Assembly: GCA_937930535.1 (NCBI GenBank)
Contig: CALGKJ010000123.1
Location: forward strand, 1-64,000
DNA: 64,000 nt
DNA from: an uncultured Clostridia bacterium
GTDB lineage: Bacteria > Bacillota > Clostridia > Lutisporales > Lutisporaceae
Direction of reading: 5' to 3'
Shown here: positions 36,716 to 48,909 of the stretch, piece after piece
Position numbering within the stretch: position 1 is the stretch's first letter
How the letters are laid out: the number at the start of each line of letters is the position of its first letter
The notes under the pieces: generated by a model
What the model saw: only the letters and a program-made list of their open reading frames with translations
The model's database searches: none
Told to the model about the DNA's origin: nothing
Position numbers and translations under genes: made by a program

Positions 36716-37246
36716 ATGAATATAAAATATGAGGTTATATCCAATGAAAATATTGAATGCTGTAGGGATTTGTGCAACGAGCTTATGGTTTTTCAAAGGT
36801 CGAAGGCACTAATCAAGCCTGAATTGTTTGATAATATGAATTTTGATACACGTATGCTTCCTTCTATGAAAAGTGCAATACACAATTATGTTGTGGCTGT
36901 TAAGGACGATAATAAAATGGTTGGTTATGTGTACTCCAACATATCTCCAAAAGAAGCATACTCAAACAGCTTTGCTACCTTTTTTGATCTTACCTCTGTC
37001 AAAAAAAAGAATGTAGGTTGTTTATCCCAGTTTTATATTAGGGAGGAGTACAGAGGAAAGGGTGTTGGATCAGTACTTTTCGATATGTCAATGAATTGGC
37101 TGAGTCAATTTGATGATGTGAAGGACTATTTTATCTTCGTTTCAAATGGTAATGATGATGCCTTGGAATTTTATAAAAGTAAGGGATTTACTGTTAGTCA
37201 TAAAATATTGGATGGTTTTATAACTGTTTTACGAAACAAGCTATAA
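36716..37246 (+). CDS. GNAT acetyltransferase
   Basis: CLSQFYIREEYRGKGVGSVLFDMSMNWL...NDDALEFYKSKGF; start at ATG 36716 (MNIKYEV). Confidence 0.92.
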   Translation: MNIKYEVISNENIECCRDLCNELMVFQRSKALIKPELFDNMNFDTRMLPSMKSAIHNYVVAVKDDNKMVGYVYSNISPKEAYSNSFATFFDLTSVKKKNVGCLSQFYIREEYRGKGVGSVLFDMSMNWLSQFDDVKDYFIFVSNGNDDALEFYKSKGFTVSHKILDGFITVLRNKL

Positions 37247-37278
37247 CTATGTACTATTTTTTCTCACAGTCTAAATTA

Positions 37279-37317
37279 AATGCTGTATGCTGAGATAAAT
37301 TCTCCACATACAGCATT
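37279..37317 (+). terminator. Rho-independent terminator
   Basis: AATGCTGTATG / CATACAGCATT then GTTTTATTT. Confidence 0.88.
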
Positions 37318-37353
37318 GTTTTATTTAACTCAATCTTCCCTAAATCCTATACC

Positions 37354-38421
37354 CTATTCAAATATATACACACCATTTTTCTGAACAAGCCTTCCGTCTG
37401 CATAGATTTCTCCGCAGTCTCTAAGCTCCTTTATCATATCCCAGTGAACCAGTGATTTGTTGTCTCCGCCTGAGCCTTCATATGCGTTTCCAGCAGCAAG
37501 GTGTATGGTTCCGCCTATCTTTTCATCAAATAGTATATTCTTAATGAATTTCTTTATTCCGTAGTTAAGACCGATCCCGAACTCTCCTAAATATCTTGCT
37601 CCTGCATCGGTATCCAGCATCTTATTTAAAAATTCCTCGTTTTTATCAGCCTTGGCACTTACAATCTTTCCATCCTTAAATTGCAGTCTCACGCCGTCTA
37701 CCTGTACGCCGTATCTCATTGGAGGGAACTCGTAGTATATGTATCCATTTGCTGAATCAGTTATAGGTGCATAATACACCTCGCCATCAGGTATGTTGTT
37801 TTGACCGCTGCATTTTATTCCTTTTCTGCCTTTTATACTGAAGGTAAGATCTGTTTCACGACCTACTATTCTTACAGTCTCAGCTTTATCAAATATCTCA
37901 AGCACCTTGTTCATATCTTCATCCATCTTGTGATAATCTACCAAAGCAGCATCAAAAAGGAAATCCTCATATTCCTCCAAAGACATTTCAGCTTCTTGTG
38001 CAAAGGCGTTGCAGGGGAAATTTGTTACTACCCATTTCTTTTCCATAACTTTCTTCATCAATGGGCTTAAGCTTTTATTGTACTCCATATTCTTTTGTGA
38101 TGGTACATTTGACATGTTTTTTACGTTATCTGGTGCTTCTATAGCCAAAAACGCATCACATTTCTCGTATGCACTACCATATAAAGAATATATATTTTTA
38201 AGCTGTTCTTCACTAGCATTCTCTGCAAAGTATTTGTTATACTCTGGGAAAACAACATGTACAAATGCATTAGCTCCCTTTTGTATCGCCTTTTTGTATA
38301 CCTCATCTACAAGGGGCTTTCCATTATACTGGGTGCGTATAACAAGATTTTCTCCTGCCTTAAGCTCTAATGAGTGATCCAAAAGAATCTCAGCCAGTTT
38401 TTCTATTCTAATATCCTTCAT
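37354..38421 (-). CDS. M29-family aminopeptidase
   Basis: IRIEKLAEILLDHSLELKAGENLVIR...RYLGEFGIGLNYGI...IHLAAGNAYEGSGGDNKSLVHWDMIKEL. Confidence 0.93.
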   Translation of the reverse strand: MKDIRIEKLAEILLDHSLELKAGENLVIRTQYNGKPLVDEVYKKAIQKGANAFVHVVFPEYNKYFAENASEEQLKNIYSLYGSAYEKCDAFLAIEAPDNVKNMSNVPSQKNMEYNKSLSPLMKKVMEKKWVVTNFPCNAFAQEAEMSLEEYEDFLFDAALVDYHKMDEDMNKVLEIFDKAETVRIVGRETDLTFSIKGRKGIKCSGQNNIPDGEVYYAPITDSANGYIYYEFPPMRYGVQVDGVRLQFKDGKIVSAKADKNEEFLNKMLDTDAGARYLGEFGIGLNYGIKKFIKNILFDEKIGGTIHLAAGNAYEGSGGDNKSLVHWDMIKELRDCGEIYADGRLVQKNGVYIFE

Positions 38422-38532
38422 AATTTACCATTCCCTTCACATAATATTTTATGAGCATAAAATTTTATTAACAACAAATTATTCTATATAATTATATCGT
38501 TATAAGTATAGCATTTCAACAGCAAAAAAAGT

Positions 38533-38548
38533 ACACCCTTTCGGGTGC
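38533..38548 (-). terminator. Rho-independent terminator
   Basis: CACCC/GGGTG stem followed on the minus strand by ACTTTTTTT. Confidence 0.75.
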
Positions 38549-38612
38549 AAAATGATCAGTTACCTTTTTTATTAATTATTACCAATTTGTTGCTAATTTA
38601 TTCCAAAATAAA

Positions 38613-39029
38613 CTATTCCTTTGCTCGGAGGAATAACTCATACAGAGCAGGGTTAACCTTTTTTATGCTTATTGGTCTTTTTGAGCTGCTTATAAAGGCA
38701 TGTACTGTTTCACCCTCTGCCAATATTACTCCATCAGCGTCTCTAATGAGTGTATACAAAAAGGATATTTTTGCAGGGCTTAATTCCTTTATAGAGGTCT
38801 TTACTGTCAGCATATCGTCATACATTGCCGACTGCTTGTATCTACAGTGGTTTTCTATGACAGGCATTATTATTCCTTGGGCTTCCATATCCTTATATGT
38901 CATGCCGAACATTCTTAGGTAGTCGCTTCTGCCAACCTCAAACCATATATAGTAGTTAGCATGGTATACTACTCCCATTTGGTCTGTCTCTGCATACCTT
39001 ACTCTTAGCTTGCTCTCACAGAAATTCAT
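38613..39029 (-). CDS. acyl-CoA thioesterase (YbgC/FadM-like)
   Basis: RVRYAETDQMGVVYHANYYIWFEVGRSDYLR. Confidence 0.94.
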   Translation of the reverse strand: MNFCESKLRVRYAETDQMGVVYHANYYIWFEVGRSDYLRMFGMTYKDMEAQGIIMPVIENHCRYKQSAMYDDMLTVKTSIKELSPAKISFLYTLIRDADGVILAEGETVHAFISSSKRPISIKKVNPALYELFLRAKE

Positions 39030-39134
39030 TTACATCTACCTCCTGCATAAATGAAAAGTTGGTATACCCAGCTTTTCATATTAAATAGAGAATCAGATAT
39101 ATTTCTATCTGATTCTCCTTAAGCCCTAGTTTTT

Positions 39135-40889
39135 TTATAATACTCTTGTTACACCGCTGTATACCAACCCTCTGGCAGTATCCATGGTAACGATTTTGCC
39201 ATCTTTAAGGGTGCTTAATGCATATTTGACTCCCACAATAACAGGCTTGCCCAGTACTAGGGCTACTATAGCGGCATGGGAGGTTATTCCTCCTTCTTCT
39301 ACAATAAAGCCGGCAGCCTTTTCCATAAGTGCAACAGTTTCCTTATCTGTTGATTCAATAACAAGGATATCGCCCTCTTCCAGCTTGTGGCTGTCCTTTT
39401 CTATATCATTTATCAAGCAGACCTTACCGGAAACGGACTGATTTCCGACTCCGATTCCTCTGGCTATTACTTCTCCTACTATGTGAACCTTTATTAAATT
39501 CGTAGTTCCTGCTACCCCTGCTGGTACTCCAGCAGTTATTACTACCAAGTCTCCGCTTTTTATAAACTCCTGTGTAACTGATTCATTTACTGATAGATCA
39601 ATCAGTTCGTCAGTGTTGTCAAGGGCAGGTATTAACACTGAATATACGCCGAAGCTTAGGTTTAGCTTTCTTCTTACTCTTTCACAGCAAGTTGCCGCAA
39701 TAATGGGCGTCTTGGGTCTGAACTTTGATATCATTCTGGGTGTCGATCCCGAATGAGTAGGTGTAATTATAGCTGCCGCTCCCAAGTCCATAGAGGCTGT
39801 ACAGGAAGCATGACTTATAGCATTAGCGACTGTGATATTTCCTGTATCAGACAATTTTACACCCATACTTGCATAATCAAGTGACTTTTCTATTCTTTCA
39901 GCTATGGTCGACATCATGCTGATAGCTTCTAAAGGATATTTGCCTGCTGCGGTTTCGCCGGAAAGCATGATAGCATCTGTTCCATCCAATATAGAGTTAG
40001 CAATATCTGTTACCTCTGCTCTGGTTGGTCTTGGGTTTCTAATCATTGAGTCAAGCATTTGTGTTGCAGTAATTACAGGCTTCCCTGCATCATTTGCCTT
40101 TTTTATCAGCATCTTTTGGGTAAGAGGCATTTCCTCCGCTGCCAGCTCAACTCCCAAGTCACCTCTGGCTACCATGAGTCCGTCTGCTACTTTAAGTATT
40201 TCATCTATATTGTCAACACCCTCTTGGTTTTCGATTTTGGCTATTATCTGTATATGTTCTCCATTGTTTTCTTCAAGTATCTTTCTTATTTCGAGAACAT
40301 CAGAAGCCTTTCTTATAAAGGATGCAGCTATAAAGTCTACTTCGTTTTCTATTCCAAAAAGCAGATCCTTTATATCCTTTTCAGTAATTGCAGGAAGCTT
40401 GGAGGTTGCGCCTGGTATATTAACATTCTTTTTGTCTCCCAGTATACCTCCATTTACAACCTCGCATATTACATCAGTCTCAGTTTGATTTGTAACCCTT
40501 AGCTCTATCAGTCCATCAGCAATTAATATACGGCTTCCTGCTTTTACTTGCTGGGGAAGTTCTTTGTAGGTTATGCTGCAAATAGTGTTATCGCCTAGTA
40601 TGTCCTTTGTTGTCAGTGTGAAGCTTTGACCATTAACTATTTCTGCCTTACTATCCTTAAATACACCAAGTCTTACTTCAGGACCTTTAGTGTCCAGCAT
40701 AATGGCAACTGGTTTGTTAAGTTTTTGCCTTGCCTTTTTGATAAAGTCTATTCTGCTCTTATGTTCTTGGTGATCTCCATGTGAAAAGTTAAGCCTCGCT
40801 ACGTTCATACCAGCATCTACCAGCTTAAATATCATTTCTTCATTTTCACTGACCGGACCAATTGTACATACAATCTTCGTTTTTCTCAT
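39135..40889 (-). CDS. pyk: pyruvate kinase with C-terminal PEP-utiliser domain
   Basis: MRKTKIVCTIGPVSEN, MVARGDLGVE, and C-terminal VEEGGITSHAAIVALVLGKPVIVG. Confidence 0.98.
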   Translation of the reverse strand: MRKTKIVCTIGPVSENEEMIFKLVDAGMNVARLNFSHGDHQEHKSRIDFIKKARQKLNKPVAIMLDTKGPEVRLGVFKDSKAEIVNGQSFTLTTKDILGDNTICSITYKELPQQVKAGSRILIADGLIELRVTNQTETDVICEVVNGGILGDKKNVNIPGATSKLPAITEKDIKDLLFGIENEVDFIAASFIRKASDVLEIRKILEENNGEHIQIIAKIENQEGVDNIDEILKVADGLMVARGDLGVELAAEEMPLTQKMLIKKANDAGKPVITATQMLDSMIRNPRPTRAEVTDIANSILDGTDAIMLSGETAAGKYPLEAISMMSTIAERIEKSLDYASMGVKLSDTGNITVANAISHASCTASMDLGAAAIITPTHSGSTPRMISKFRPKTPIIAATCCERVRRKLNLSFGVYSVLIPALDNTDELIDLSVNESVTQEFIKSGDLVVITAGVPAGVAGTTNLIKVHIVGEVIARGIGVGNQSVSGKVCLINDIEKDSHKLEEGDILVIESTDKETVALMEKAAGFIVEEGGITSHAAIVALVLGKPVIVGVKYALSTLKDGKIVTMDTARGLVYSGVTRVL

Positions 40890-41019
40890 ATACACTCTCC
40901 CATTCATATAAACCGCTATAATCCTTTATATCAAACTGTTGTTTGCCTATATATAGAGAACCAAGTTGTTACTCTCGCTTATACAGCATTGGATAGTAAA
41001 CTTGGTTCTAAAATTTATA

Positions 41020-42288
41020 TTACTTTACGTTCCAAACTTCCAGCTTCTTTTCTATAAGCTTTTTCTCTAATCTAGCATATCTTGGAATACCATTTTCCAT
41101 ATTCAGTTTAACTTCACCCTTAATAAGCGGTGCTATGTAGTCAGTAACTTCCTTAGTAACGAAATTGCCTTCAGCGTTAATCCACTCTCTAGGAATCTTC
41201 TTTTCCTTGTTTGCTACATCATTTAGATCAACTAATTCTGTAGTACATTTGTATTCTGGATGATCCTGTCTCATCATTCCTACCATTTTGCCTGTATGAC
41301 CTTCTATAGCATAGCGTACTGCTGCTTGACCGCACATGTAGGATTCTTCATTATCTCTCAAGGATGCCAAGTGAGCTGCACATCTTTGTATTGAACTATA
41401 ATTTACTATTCTTACTTTTTTGCATATATTCTTTTGAACATATGATTGAAGATATTCACTAGCACCGCCTAATTGTACATGACCGAAGGAATCAACCGCT
41501 GCATTTTCTGTTGCCAGCTCTGAAAGGTATTTGCCTTCTTCGTTTTTAACACCTTCTGAAAATGCTACTACGCAGTAGTTATACTTTTCTATTGCAGCTT
41601 TTACATCCTTTTCAAACTTTTCTAATGAGAATGGTATTTCGGGTAAATATATGTAGTGTGGAGCTTCATCTTCAAATTCTTTAGCTAGTGCTGAAGCAGC
41701 AGTTATCCAGCCTGCATTTCTTCCCATTATTTCGCATACTGTTACTGTTGGATAATCGTAAACACGAGCGTCCAGACCTACTTCCTTTATGGATGTAGCT
41801 ATAAACTTCGCTACGCTTCCAAAGCCAGGTGTGTGGTCAGTTATTGGCAGGTCGTTATCTATAGTCTTAGGAACGCCTACTGATTTTAGCTCATAGCCTA
41901 CTCTTTGAGCATACTGGCTAACCTTGTTTGCAGTATCCATTGAGTCATTGCCGCCAATGTAGAAGAAATATCTAATATTATGTGCTTCAAAAACATCTAT
42001 TATTCTTCTGTAATCCTTTTCACTAGCTTCAATTGACTTAAGCTTGTATCTACAGGAGCCTAATGCAGAAGCTGGTGTCACCTTTAACAGCTCTATTTCT
42101 TCTGGTTTCTCGTCATTTAACAGAAAAAGATCCTCATTTAAAACTCCTGCTATACCATGTACTGCACCGAATACTTTGTCTATTTCAGCTGTTTTGAAAG
42201 CTTCTTGAATTACACCACATGCAGATGCATTTATTACGGAGGTAGGACCTCCAGACTGTGCTACTAAACAATTTCCTTTTAACGCCAT
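41020..42288 (-). CDS. 6-phosphofructokinase, PPi-type-like
   Basis: GGNDSMDTA, PKTIDNDLPITDHTPGFGS, CEIMGRNAGW. Confidence 0.9.
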   Translation of the reverse strand: MALKGNCLVAQSGGPTSVINASACGVIQEAFKTAEIDKVFGAVHGIAGVLNEDLFLLNDEKPEEIELLKVTPASALGSCRYKLKSIEASEKDYRRIIDVFEAHNIRYFFYIGGNDSMDTANKVSQYAQRVGYELKSVGVPKTIDNDLPITDHTPGFGSVAKFIATSIKEVGLDARVYDYPTVTVCEIMGRNAGWITAASALAKEFEDEAPHYIYLPEIPFSLEKFEKDVKAAIEKYNYCVVAFSEGVKNEEGKYLSELATENAAVDSFGHVQLGGASEYLQSYVQKNICKKVRIVNYSSIQRCAAHLASLRDNEESYMCGQAAVRYAIEGHTGKMVGMMRQDHPEYKCTTELVDLNDVANKEKKIPREWINAEGNFVTKEVTDYIAPLIKGEVKLNMENGIPRYARLEKKLIEKKLEVWNVK

Positions 42289-42339
42289 TATAATTCTCTC
42301 CTTTTTTCGTATATTTTATATTAAATTTAATAAAAAAAG

Positions 42340-43344
<1,005 letters not shown>

Positions 43345-43454
43345 TTAGTCCCACGTCTATAAAATAAATAGTCACATGCCCCCATGTGCCCCTAAAATTT
43401 TTTCAGCGTAGTTTTGGATGTACCCAAAAACCGGGTTTGTGACAATAAGCCCTA

Positions 43455-43652
43455 TTAATATCCTAGTTCACATAGAATATTATGGGCTTCTTCAACTTCA
43501 CCCTCTGGAACTAATACTTCAAAATAAACCTCGTCTTCTTCTGCTTTCTTACTTACGGGTTGAATTTTAACCAGCACTCCCTCTTGAGTTATAAGAGCAT
43601 TTAGTTTTTCTGCCAGCTTCTTTCCTTTAGCCAGATAAACTACAGTCCACAT
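43455..43652 (-). CDS. small conserved protein (DUF2007-like)
   Basis: 65 aa, MWTVVYLAKGKKLAEKLNALITQEGVLVKI...EEAHNILCELGY. Confidence 0.6.
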   Translation of the reverse strand: MWTVVYLAKGKKLAEKLNALITQEGVLVKIQPVSKKAEEDEVYFEVLVPEGEVEEAHNILCELGY

Positions 43653-43791
43653 TCCTGGTGCCTCCTTTGATTGGCATAAAGTATAAATGATATTTCCGCT
43701 AAAAACATTTTAATAGAAAAATATATTATTTTCAAGATATTTTGTCATATTATTGTGTGAGGAAATTGATAATTTCCTCACAATAATAATA

Positions 43792-46700
43792 TTAACTTTG
43801 TTTTACTGCAACACAATCCTCGCCCAAAGCATTCTTAAGCTCATTAATCAGATTATCACACAAGCTTATCCAATATTCCTTATCTGCCATCCTTACGCAG
43901 GGCTTCCCATTCCTTCTTAAGGCCTCATCCACCACATATACCGGTTGATTTCCCTTGTAGTTTGAAAGTACCTTTTTTATCTCCTCAAGTATCCCTGAGC
44001 GGCTTTCTGTATCTACCTTTATATAAAGCTTGCCTTTTTGCTTTTTTTCCATAGAAGTTATTCTGTCACATATTATTTTTGCATCTTCATCCTCACGTTG
44101 AGAAACACGTCCCTCTACTAATACAATATTGTCAGCTTTGAGAATATGTGAGCAATTATCATATATCTTAGGAAAAACTATAAGCTCTATTAAGCCATAC
44201 AAATCCTCCAGCTCCACAAAAGCCATCATTTTATTGTTTTTAGTGCTTTTTTGCTTTACTGATACTATTATACCACCCATTATGACTTTTTTTCCATCCA
44301 TATCATGATTAACCTCAATATATTCCTCACCCTCTGATTTTTCTTTTATCAAATCAGCAGTAGTCACAGATACTCTGTCTTTTAGTTCTTCCTTGTATTC
44401 CATAAGGGGATGACCGCTGATATATAGCCCCAGCATTTCTTTTTCCATTGCCAGCAGTACATTTTGAGGATATTCTTCTATATCTGGATAGATATTTTCA
44501 TTTACAGGCATACTGTCAAAGGAGTCAAAAAAGGATATCTGACCTTCTACATTATTCCTTTTTTGATCCTGTATGCTGTCCATAAGCTTCTCGTATACAG
44601 CAAGCAGCTTGCTTCTTTCTATATTAAAGCTGTCAAATGCACCGCACTTTATTAGACTCTCAACTGTACGCTTATTTATTACACCAATATCAACTTTTTG
44701 CAAAAAATCATATAAGCTGTCAAACTGTCCCTTTTCGTCTCTCGCTTTGATTATGGCTGCAATAGCATTTATACCTACATTCTTTACTGCTGCCAGCCCG
44801 AACCTTATCTTTTTGTCTTTTACAGTAAAGCTTATATGACTTTCGTTAATGCTGGGGGGCAGTACTTCTATCCCCATATTCTTGCTGTTTTGTATATACT
44901 CTGCAACCTTTTTACTGCTTCCCATAACACTGGTAATCAGTGCAGCAGTAAACTCAACAGGATAGTAATATTTCAGCCAAGCGGTTTGATAAGCTATAAT
45001 TGCATAAGCGGCAGCATGGGACTTGTTGAAGCCATACTTTGCAAACTCTGCCAGCTCATCAAATATCTTGCTGGCTGCATCTGCATCTATATTATTTCTT
45101 ACACAGCCTGATACTATTATTTTTCCATTTTCGTCTATTATACCATTAATAAAGTTTTGCCGCTCCTTAGCCATTACATCTGCCTTTTTCTTGGACATTG
45201 CTCGTCTAACCAGATCCGAGCGTCCCATAGAGTATCCTCCAAGGTCTCTGAATACCTGCATAACCTGTTCCTGATATATTACACAGCCGTAAGTAACCTG
45301 TAGAATATTCTCCAGCATAGGATGAATGTACTTAATAAGCGCAGGGTTGTTTTTGTTCTGAATGTATCTGGGTATCTGATCCATTGGTCCTGGTCTGTAT
45401 AGTGAAATACCCGCAATAATATCCTCCAGACAATTTGGCTTTAATTCCTTCATAAACTGAGTCATTCCGCCGCTTTCCAACTGGAACACCCCATAGGTTT
45501 CTCCATCGGATATCATTTTATATACATTTACGTCATTATAGGACAGTCTTTCTATGTCAGGTACTTCCTCGCCTCGGTTTTTAATCAGCTCCAGCGTATT
45601 TCTTATTACTGTTAGTGTTCTCAGCCCTAAAAAGTCCATCTTCAAAAGTCCCAGTTCTTCAAGTGTTCCCATTGGAAACTGGGTTGTTATTACATCATCA
45701 TTCATTTGCAATGGAACATACTCTGTTACAGCTTTTTTAGATATTACAACCCCTGCTGCATGTGTTGAGGAGTGACGAGGCATACCCTCCACAGCCTTAG
45801 ACATGTCTATCAAGTACTTTACATCCTCATCGTCCTCATAAAGCTTTCTAAGCTCACCATTTACCTCTAAAGCCCTTTCAATCGTCATACCCAGCTCAAA
45901 GGGTATTTTTTTAGCTATCAGGTCAACATTGGCATAGGGTATATTAAGTGCCCTTCCTACATCTCTTATGGCTGCTCTGGCTGCCATTGTACCAAAGGTA
46001 ATTATCTGGGCAACCCTTTCCTTGCCGTACTTTTCAACTACATAGTCTATAACCTCCTGTCGTCTTTCGTAGCAGAAATCCACGTCAAAATCAGGCATGC
46101 TTATCCTCTCGGGATTCAAAAACCTTTCAAATATCAGATTAAACTCAATAGGATCAATATTGGTAATCCCCAAAGCATAGGCTACAAGACTGCCTGCTCC
46201 TGAGCCTCTGCCGGGGCCTACCATTATTCCGTTATCCTTTGCAAATTTTACATAATCCCACACAATAAGATAATAGTCAGCGTATCCCATCTTGGTGATT
46301 ACAGAAAGCTCATACTCTGCTCTTTCTCTTATTTCATCAGTTATGGTATCATATTTTTCCTTTATGCCTTCATAACACATATGTCTGATATAGGTATCCG
46401 AATTAAAGCCTTCTGGAACCTCATAAGCAGGAAGGTGAACCTGTCCGAATAAAAAATCCATATTGCATTTTTCTGCTACTTCCATTGTATTGGCTAATGC
46501 TTCTGGAACATATTTGAAAAGCTCATACATTTCATCAGGTGATTTCAGATAAAATTCATCACCTTGAAATTTTAATCTTGCTTCATCCTCTACATTTTTT
46601 CCTGTTTGAATACACAGTAAAATGTCCTGTGCCTTGCTGTCCTCACGGCTGACATAATGTACGTCATTTGTTGCTACCAGCTTTATGCCTGTCTCCTTTG

Positions 46701-47277
46701 AAAGCCTCACCATGTCAGGATTTATCATAGCCTGTTCTCTTATGCCATGATCCTGAAGCTCCAAATAAAAATCCTCACCGAATATGTTCTTGTAATCTAG
46801 TGCCACCTTTTTAGCATAATCATAGTTTCCGTTCATCAGATTGCTTGCAACCTCACCTGCAAGACATGCACTTAGAGCAACAAGACCCTTGGAATGTTTT
46901 TTTACAAGCTCCAAATCCACTCTGGGCTTGTAATAAAAGCCTTCGGTAAAAGCATTTGAAACAAGCTTTATCAGGTTGTTGTAGCCTTCTATATCCTTTG
47001 CAAGCAGCACTAGATGGTACTGACTGGCATCAAGCTTTGGATCCCTGTCCTTAGCCGTTCTCGTGGCAACATATACCTCACAGCCAATTAAGGGCTTAAC
47101 ACCATGCTGCTTGGCTTTTTTATAAAAATCAACCACGCCATACATAACACCATGGTCAGTAATAGCTATAGACTTCATACCCAGCTCACTGGCTCTTTTT
47201 ACCAGTTTTTCCACTCTGGCAGCTCCGTCCAGCAAGCTGTACTCGGTATGCACATGCAAATGTACAAAATCCTTCAT
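43792..47277 (-). CDS. dnaE: DNA polymerase III subunit alpha
   Basis: PHP domain MKDFVHLHVHTEYSLLDGAARVEKL; PDFDVDFCYERR; GVIYQEQVM; start moved to MKDFVH. Confidence 0.98.
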   Translation of the reverse strand: MKDFVHLHVHTEYSLLDGAARVEKLVKRASELGMKSIAITDHGVMYGVVDFYKKAKQHGVKPLIGCEVYVATRTAKDRDPKLDASQYHLVLLAKDIEGYNNLIKLVSNAFTEGFYYKPRVDLELVKKHSKGLVALSACLAGEVASNLMNGNYDYAKKVALDYKNIFGEDFYLELQDHGIREQAMINPDMVRLSKETGIKLVATNDVHYVSREDSKAQDILLCIQTGKNVEDEARLKFQGDEFYLKSPDEMYELFKYVPEALANTMEVAEKCNMDFLFGQVHLPAYEVPEGFNSDTYIRHMCYEGIKEKYDTITDEIRERAEYELSVITKMGYADYYLIVWDYVKFAKDNGIMVGPGRGSGAGSLVAYALGITNIDPIEFNLIFERFLNPERISMPDFDVDFCYERRQEVIDYVVEKYGKERVAQIITFGTMAARAAIRDVGRALNIPYANVDLIAKKIPFELGMTIERALEVNGELRKLYEDDEDVKYLIDMSKAVEGMPRHSSTHAAGVVISKKAVTEYVPLQMNDDVITTQFPMGTLEELGLLKMDFLGLRTLTVIRNTLELIKNRGEEVPDIERLSYNDVNVYKMISDGETYGVFQLESGGMTQFMKELKPNCLEDIIAGISLYRPGPMDQIPRYIQNKNNPALIKYIHPMLENILQVTYGCVIYQEQVMQVFRDLGGYSMGRSDLVRRAMSKKKADVMAKERQNFINGIIDENGKIIVSGCVRNNIDADAASKIFDELAEFAKYGFNKSHAAAYAIIAYQTAWLKYYYPVEFTAALITSVMGSSKKVAEYIQNSKNMGIEVLPPSINESHISFTVKDKKIRFGLAAVKNVGINAIAAIIKARDEKGQFDSLYDFLQKVDIGVINKRTVESLIKCGAFDSFNIERSKLLAVYEKLMDSIQDQKRNNVEGQISFFDSFDSMPVNENIYPDIEEYPQNVLLAMEKEMLGLYISGHPLMEYKEELKDRVSVTTADLIKEKSEGEEYIEVNHDMDGKKVIMGGIIVSVKQKSTKNNKMMAFVELEDLYGLIELIVFPKIYDNCSHILKADNIVLVEGRVSQREDEDAKIICDRITSMEKKQKGKLYIKVDTESRSGILEEIKKVLSNYKGNQPVYVVDEALRRNGKPCVRMADKEYWISLCDNLINELKNALGEDCVAVKQS

Positions 47278-47459
47278 AAACTTCAACCCTTCAATAACAA
47301 AATAGCACATAGGCTTTTCCATATGTGCTTATGATTAACTCGTTGCTTTAGTTAATTATTCTCTCTATTAATATAATATATTAAAAGTCACCTGACTTCA
47401 ATAGCGAGTATATTAAACTGAAAAGACTCCTCCCTTTTCAAAGGAAGAAGTCTTTTAAT

Positions 47460-48806
47460 TTATTTTTTCAATCTGGCTGTCAGTTCTTCACGAAGCTTCT
47501 CATAGCCCGGTTTACCTAAAAGTGCAAACATGTTTCTCTTGTATTCTTCAACGCCCGGTTGATCGAATGGGTTTACTCCCAGCATGTATCCGCTTATGCC
47601 GCAAGCCTTTTCAAAGAAGTATACCATTTTTCCATAGTAATACTCATTTGCTTCTGGTACATTTAATACCATTATTGGTACACCGCCATCCTGATGAGCA
47701 AGCATAGTACCTTGGAAAGCATTTTTATTAACATAATCCATAGTTTTGCCGCTGATAAAGTTTAAGCCGTCAAGATTATCCTCATCATTTAGTATTTCTA
47801 TTTCTTCCTTTGGCTTCTCTATGTTTATTACTGTCTCAAACATGTTTCTTGTTCCATCCTGCAAAAACTGTCCTAGTGAGTGCAGATCAGTGGAAAACTG
47901 CATTGAAGCAGTGAATATTCCCTTGCCGTCCTTGCCCTCGCTTTCACCGAATAGCTGCTTCCACCACTCTGTAAAGAAGGTAAGAGCAGGCTCATAGCCT
48001 ATTAATACTTCTATAGCTTTGCCTTTGCGATATAGCAGATTTCTCACAGCAGCATACTGATAGCATGGGTTATTTTCAAGCTCTGTATTTTTATATTCTT
48101 CCCAGGCATCTGCAGCTCCCTGCATTACTTTTCTTATGTCTATTCCAGCAACAGCTATAGGCAGCAAGCCTACTGGCGTAAGCACTGAAAATCTTCCGCC
48201 TATATCATCAGCTATAACAAAAGATTCATAGCCCTCTGCTGTTGCCAATTGCTTTAATGCGCCTCTCTTAGCATCAGTTATAGCATATATTCTTTTAGCC
48301 GCTCCTGATTTTCCGTATTTTTCTTCCATATAAGCTTTTATCAATCTGAATGCAATTGCAGGCTCAGTTGTTGTACCAGATTTGGAAATTACGCAAACAC
48401 TTATTTCCTTTCCTTCAACAACCTCCATTAAATGCTTGTAATATGTACTGCTTATGTTACTGCCAAGGAAGTAAACTTCTGGAACGTTTCTTTTGGACTT
48501 GGAAAGTAAGTTTTGGAAGGAATGACCGAGAAGCTCTATGGCTGATCTGGCACCTAGATATGATCCCCCTATACCTATAACCAACAAAACATCTGAATCC
48601 TTTTTTATCCTTTCAGCGGCTCCTATAATTCTCTCAAATTCCTCTTTATCATAATTTATGGGCTGATCCACCCATCCTAAAAAATCATTGCCTGCTCCTG
48701 TTTTGTTGTGAAGCATGTTGTGAGCCAGCTTTATTGATTCTTTGATATTATCGATTTCGTGATTTTTAACAAGGGTATTTGTATAATCTAATACTAATTT
48801 ACTCAT
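47460..48806 (-). CDS. pgi: glucose-6-phosphate isomerase
   Basis: [53 protein letters not shown]. Confidence 0.98.
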   Translation of the reverse strand: MSKLVLDYTNTLVKNHEIDNIKESIKLAHNMLHNKTGAGNDFLGWVDQPINYDKEEFERIIGAAERIKKDSDVLLVIGIGGSYLGARSAIELLGHSFQNLLSKSKRNVPEVYFLGSNISSTYYKHLMEVVEGKEISVCVISKSGTTTEPAIAFRLIKAYMEEKYGKSGAAKRIYAITDAKRGALKQLATAEGYESFVIADDIGGRFSVLTPVGLLPIAVAGIDIRKVMQGAADAWEEYKNTELENNPCYQYAAVRNLLYRKGKAIEVLIGYEPALTFFTEWWKQLFGESEGKDGKGIFTASMQFSTDLHSLGQFLQDGTRNMFETVINIEKPKEEIEILNDEDNLDGLNFISGKTMDYVNKNAFQGTMLAHQDGGVPIMVLNVPEANEYYYGKMVYFFEKACGISGYMLGVNPFDQPGVEEYKRNMFALLGKPGYEKLREELTARLKK

Positions 48807-48909
48807 GTTTGTCCTCCTATCTATGGATTATCTATATATGGGTTATCTATATATGCCTATTGTGTACACATCTTCTGCATTATATATATATCAGCTTTAA
48901 TAAGCTCTA

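Noticed and set aside
39904-40488. 194-aa plus-strand ORF in the track
   Set aside because: Antisense to pyk with a long ORF arising from codon bias; no RBS or family signature
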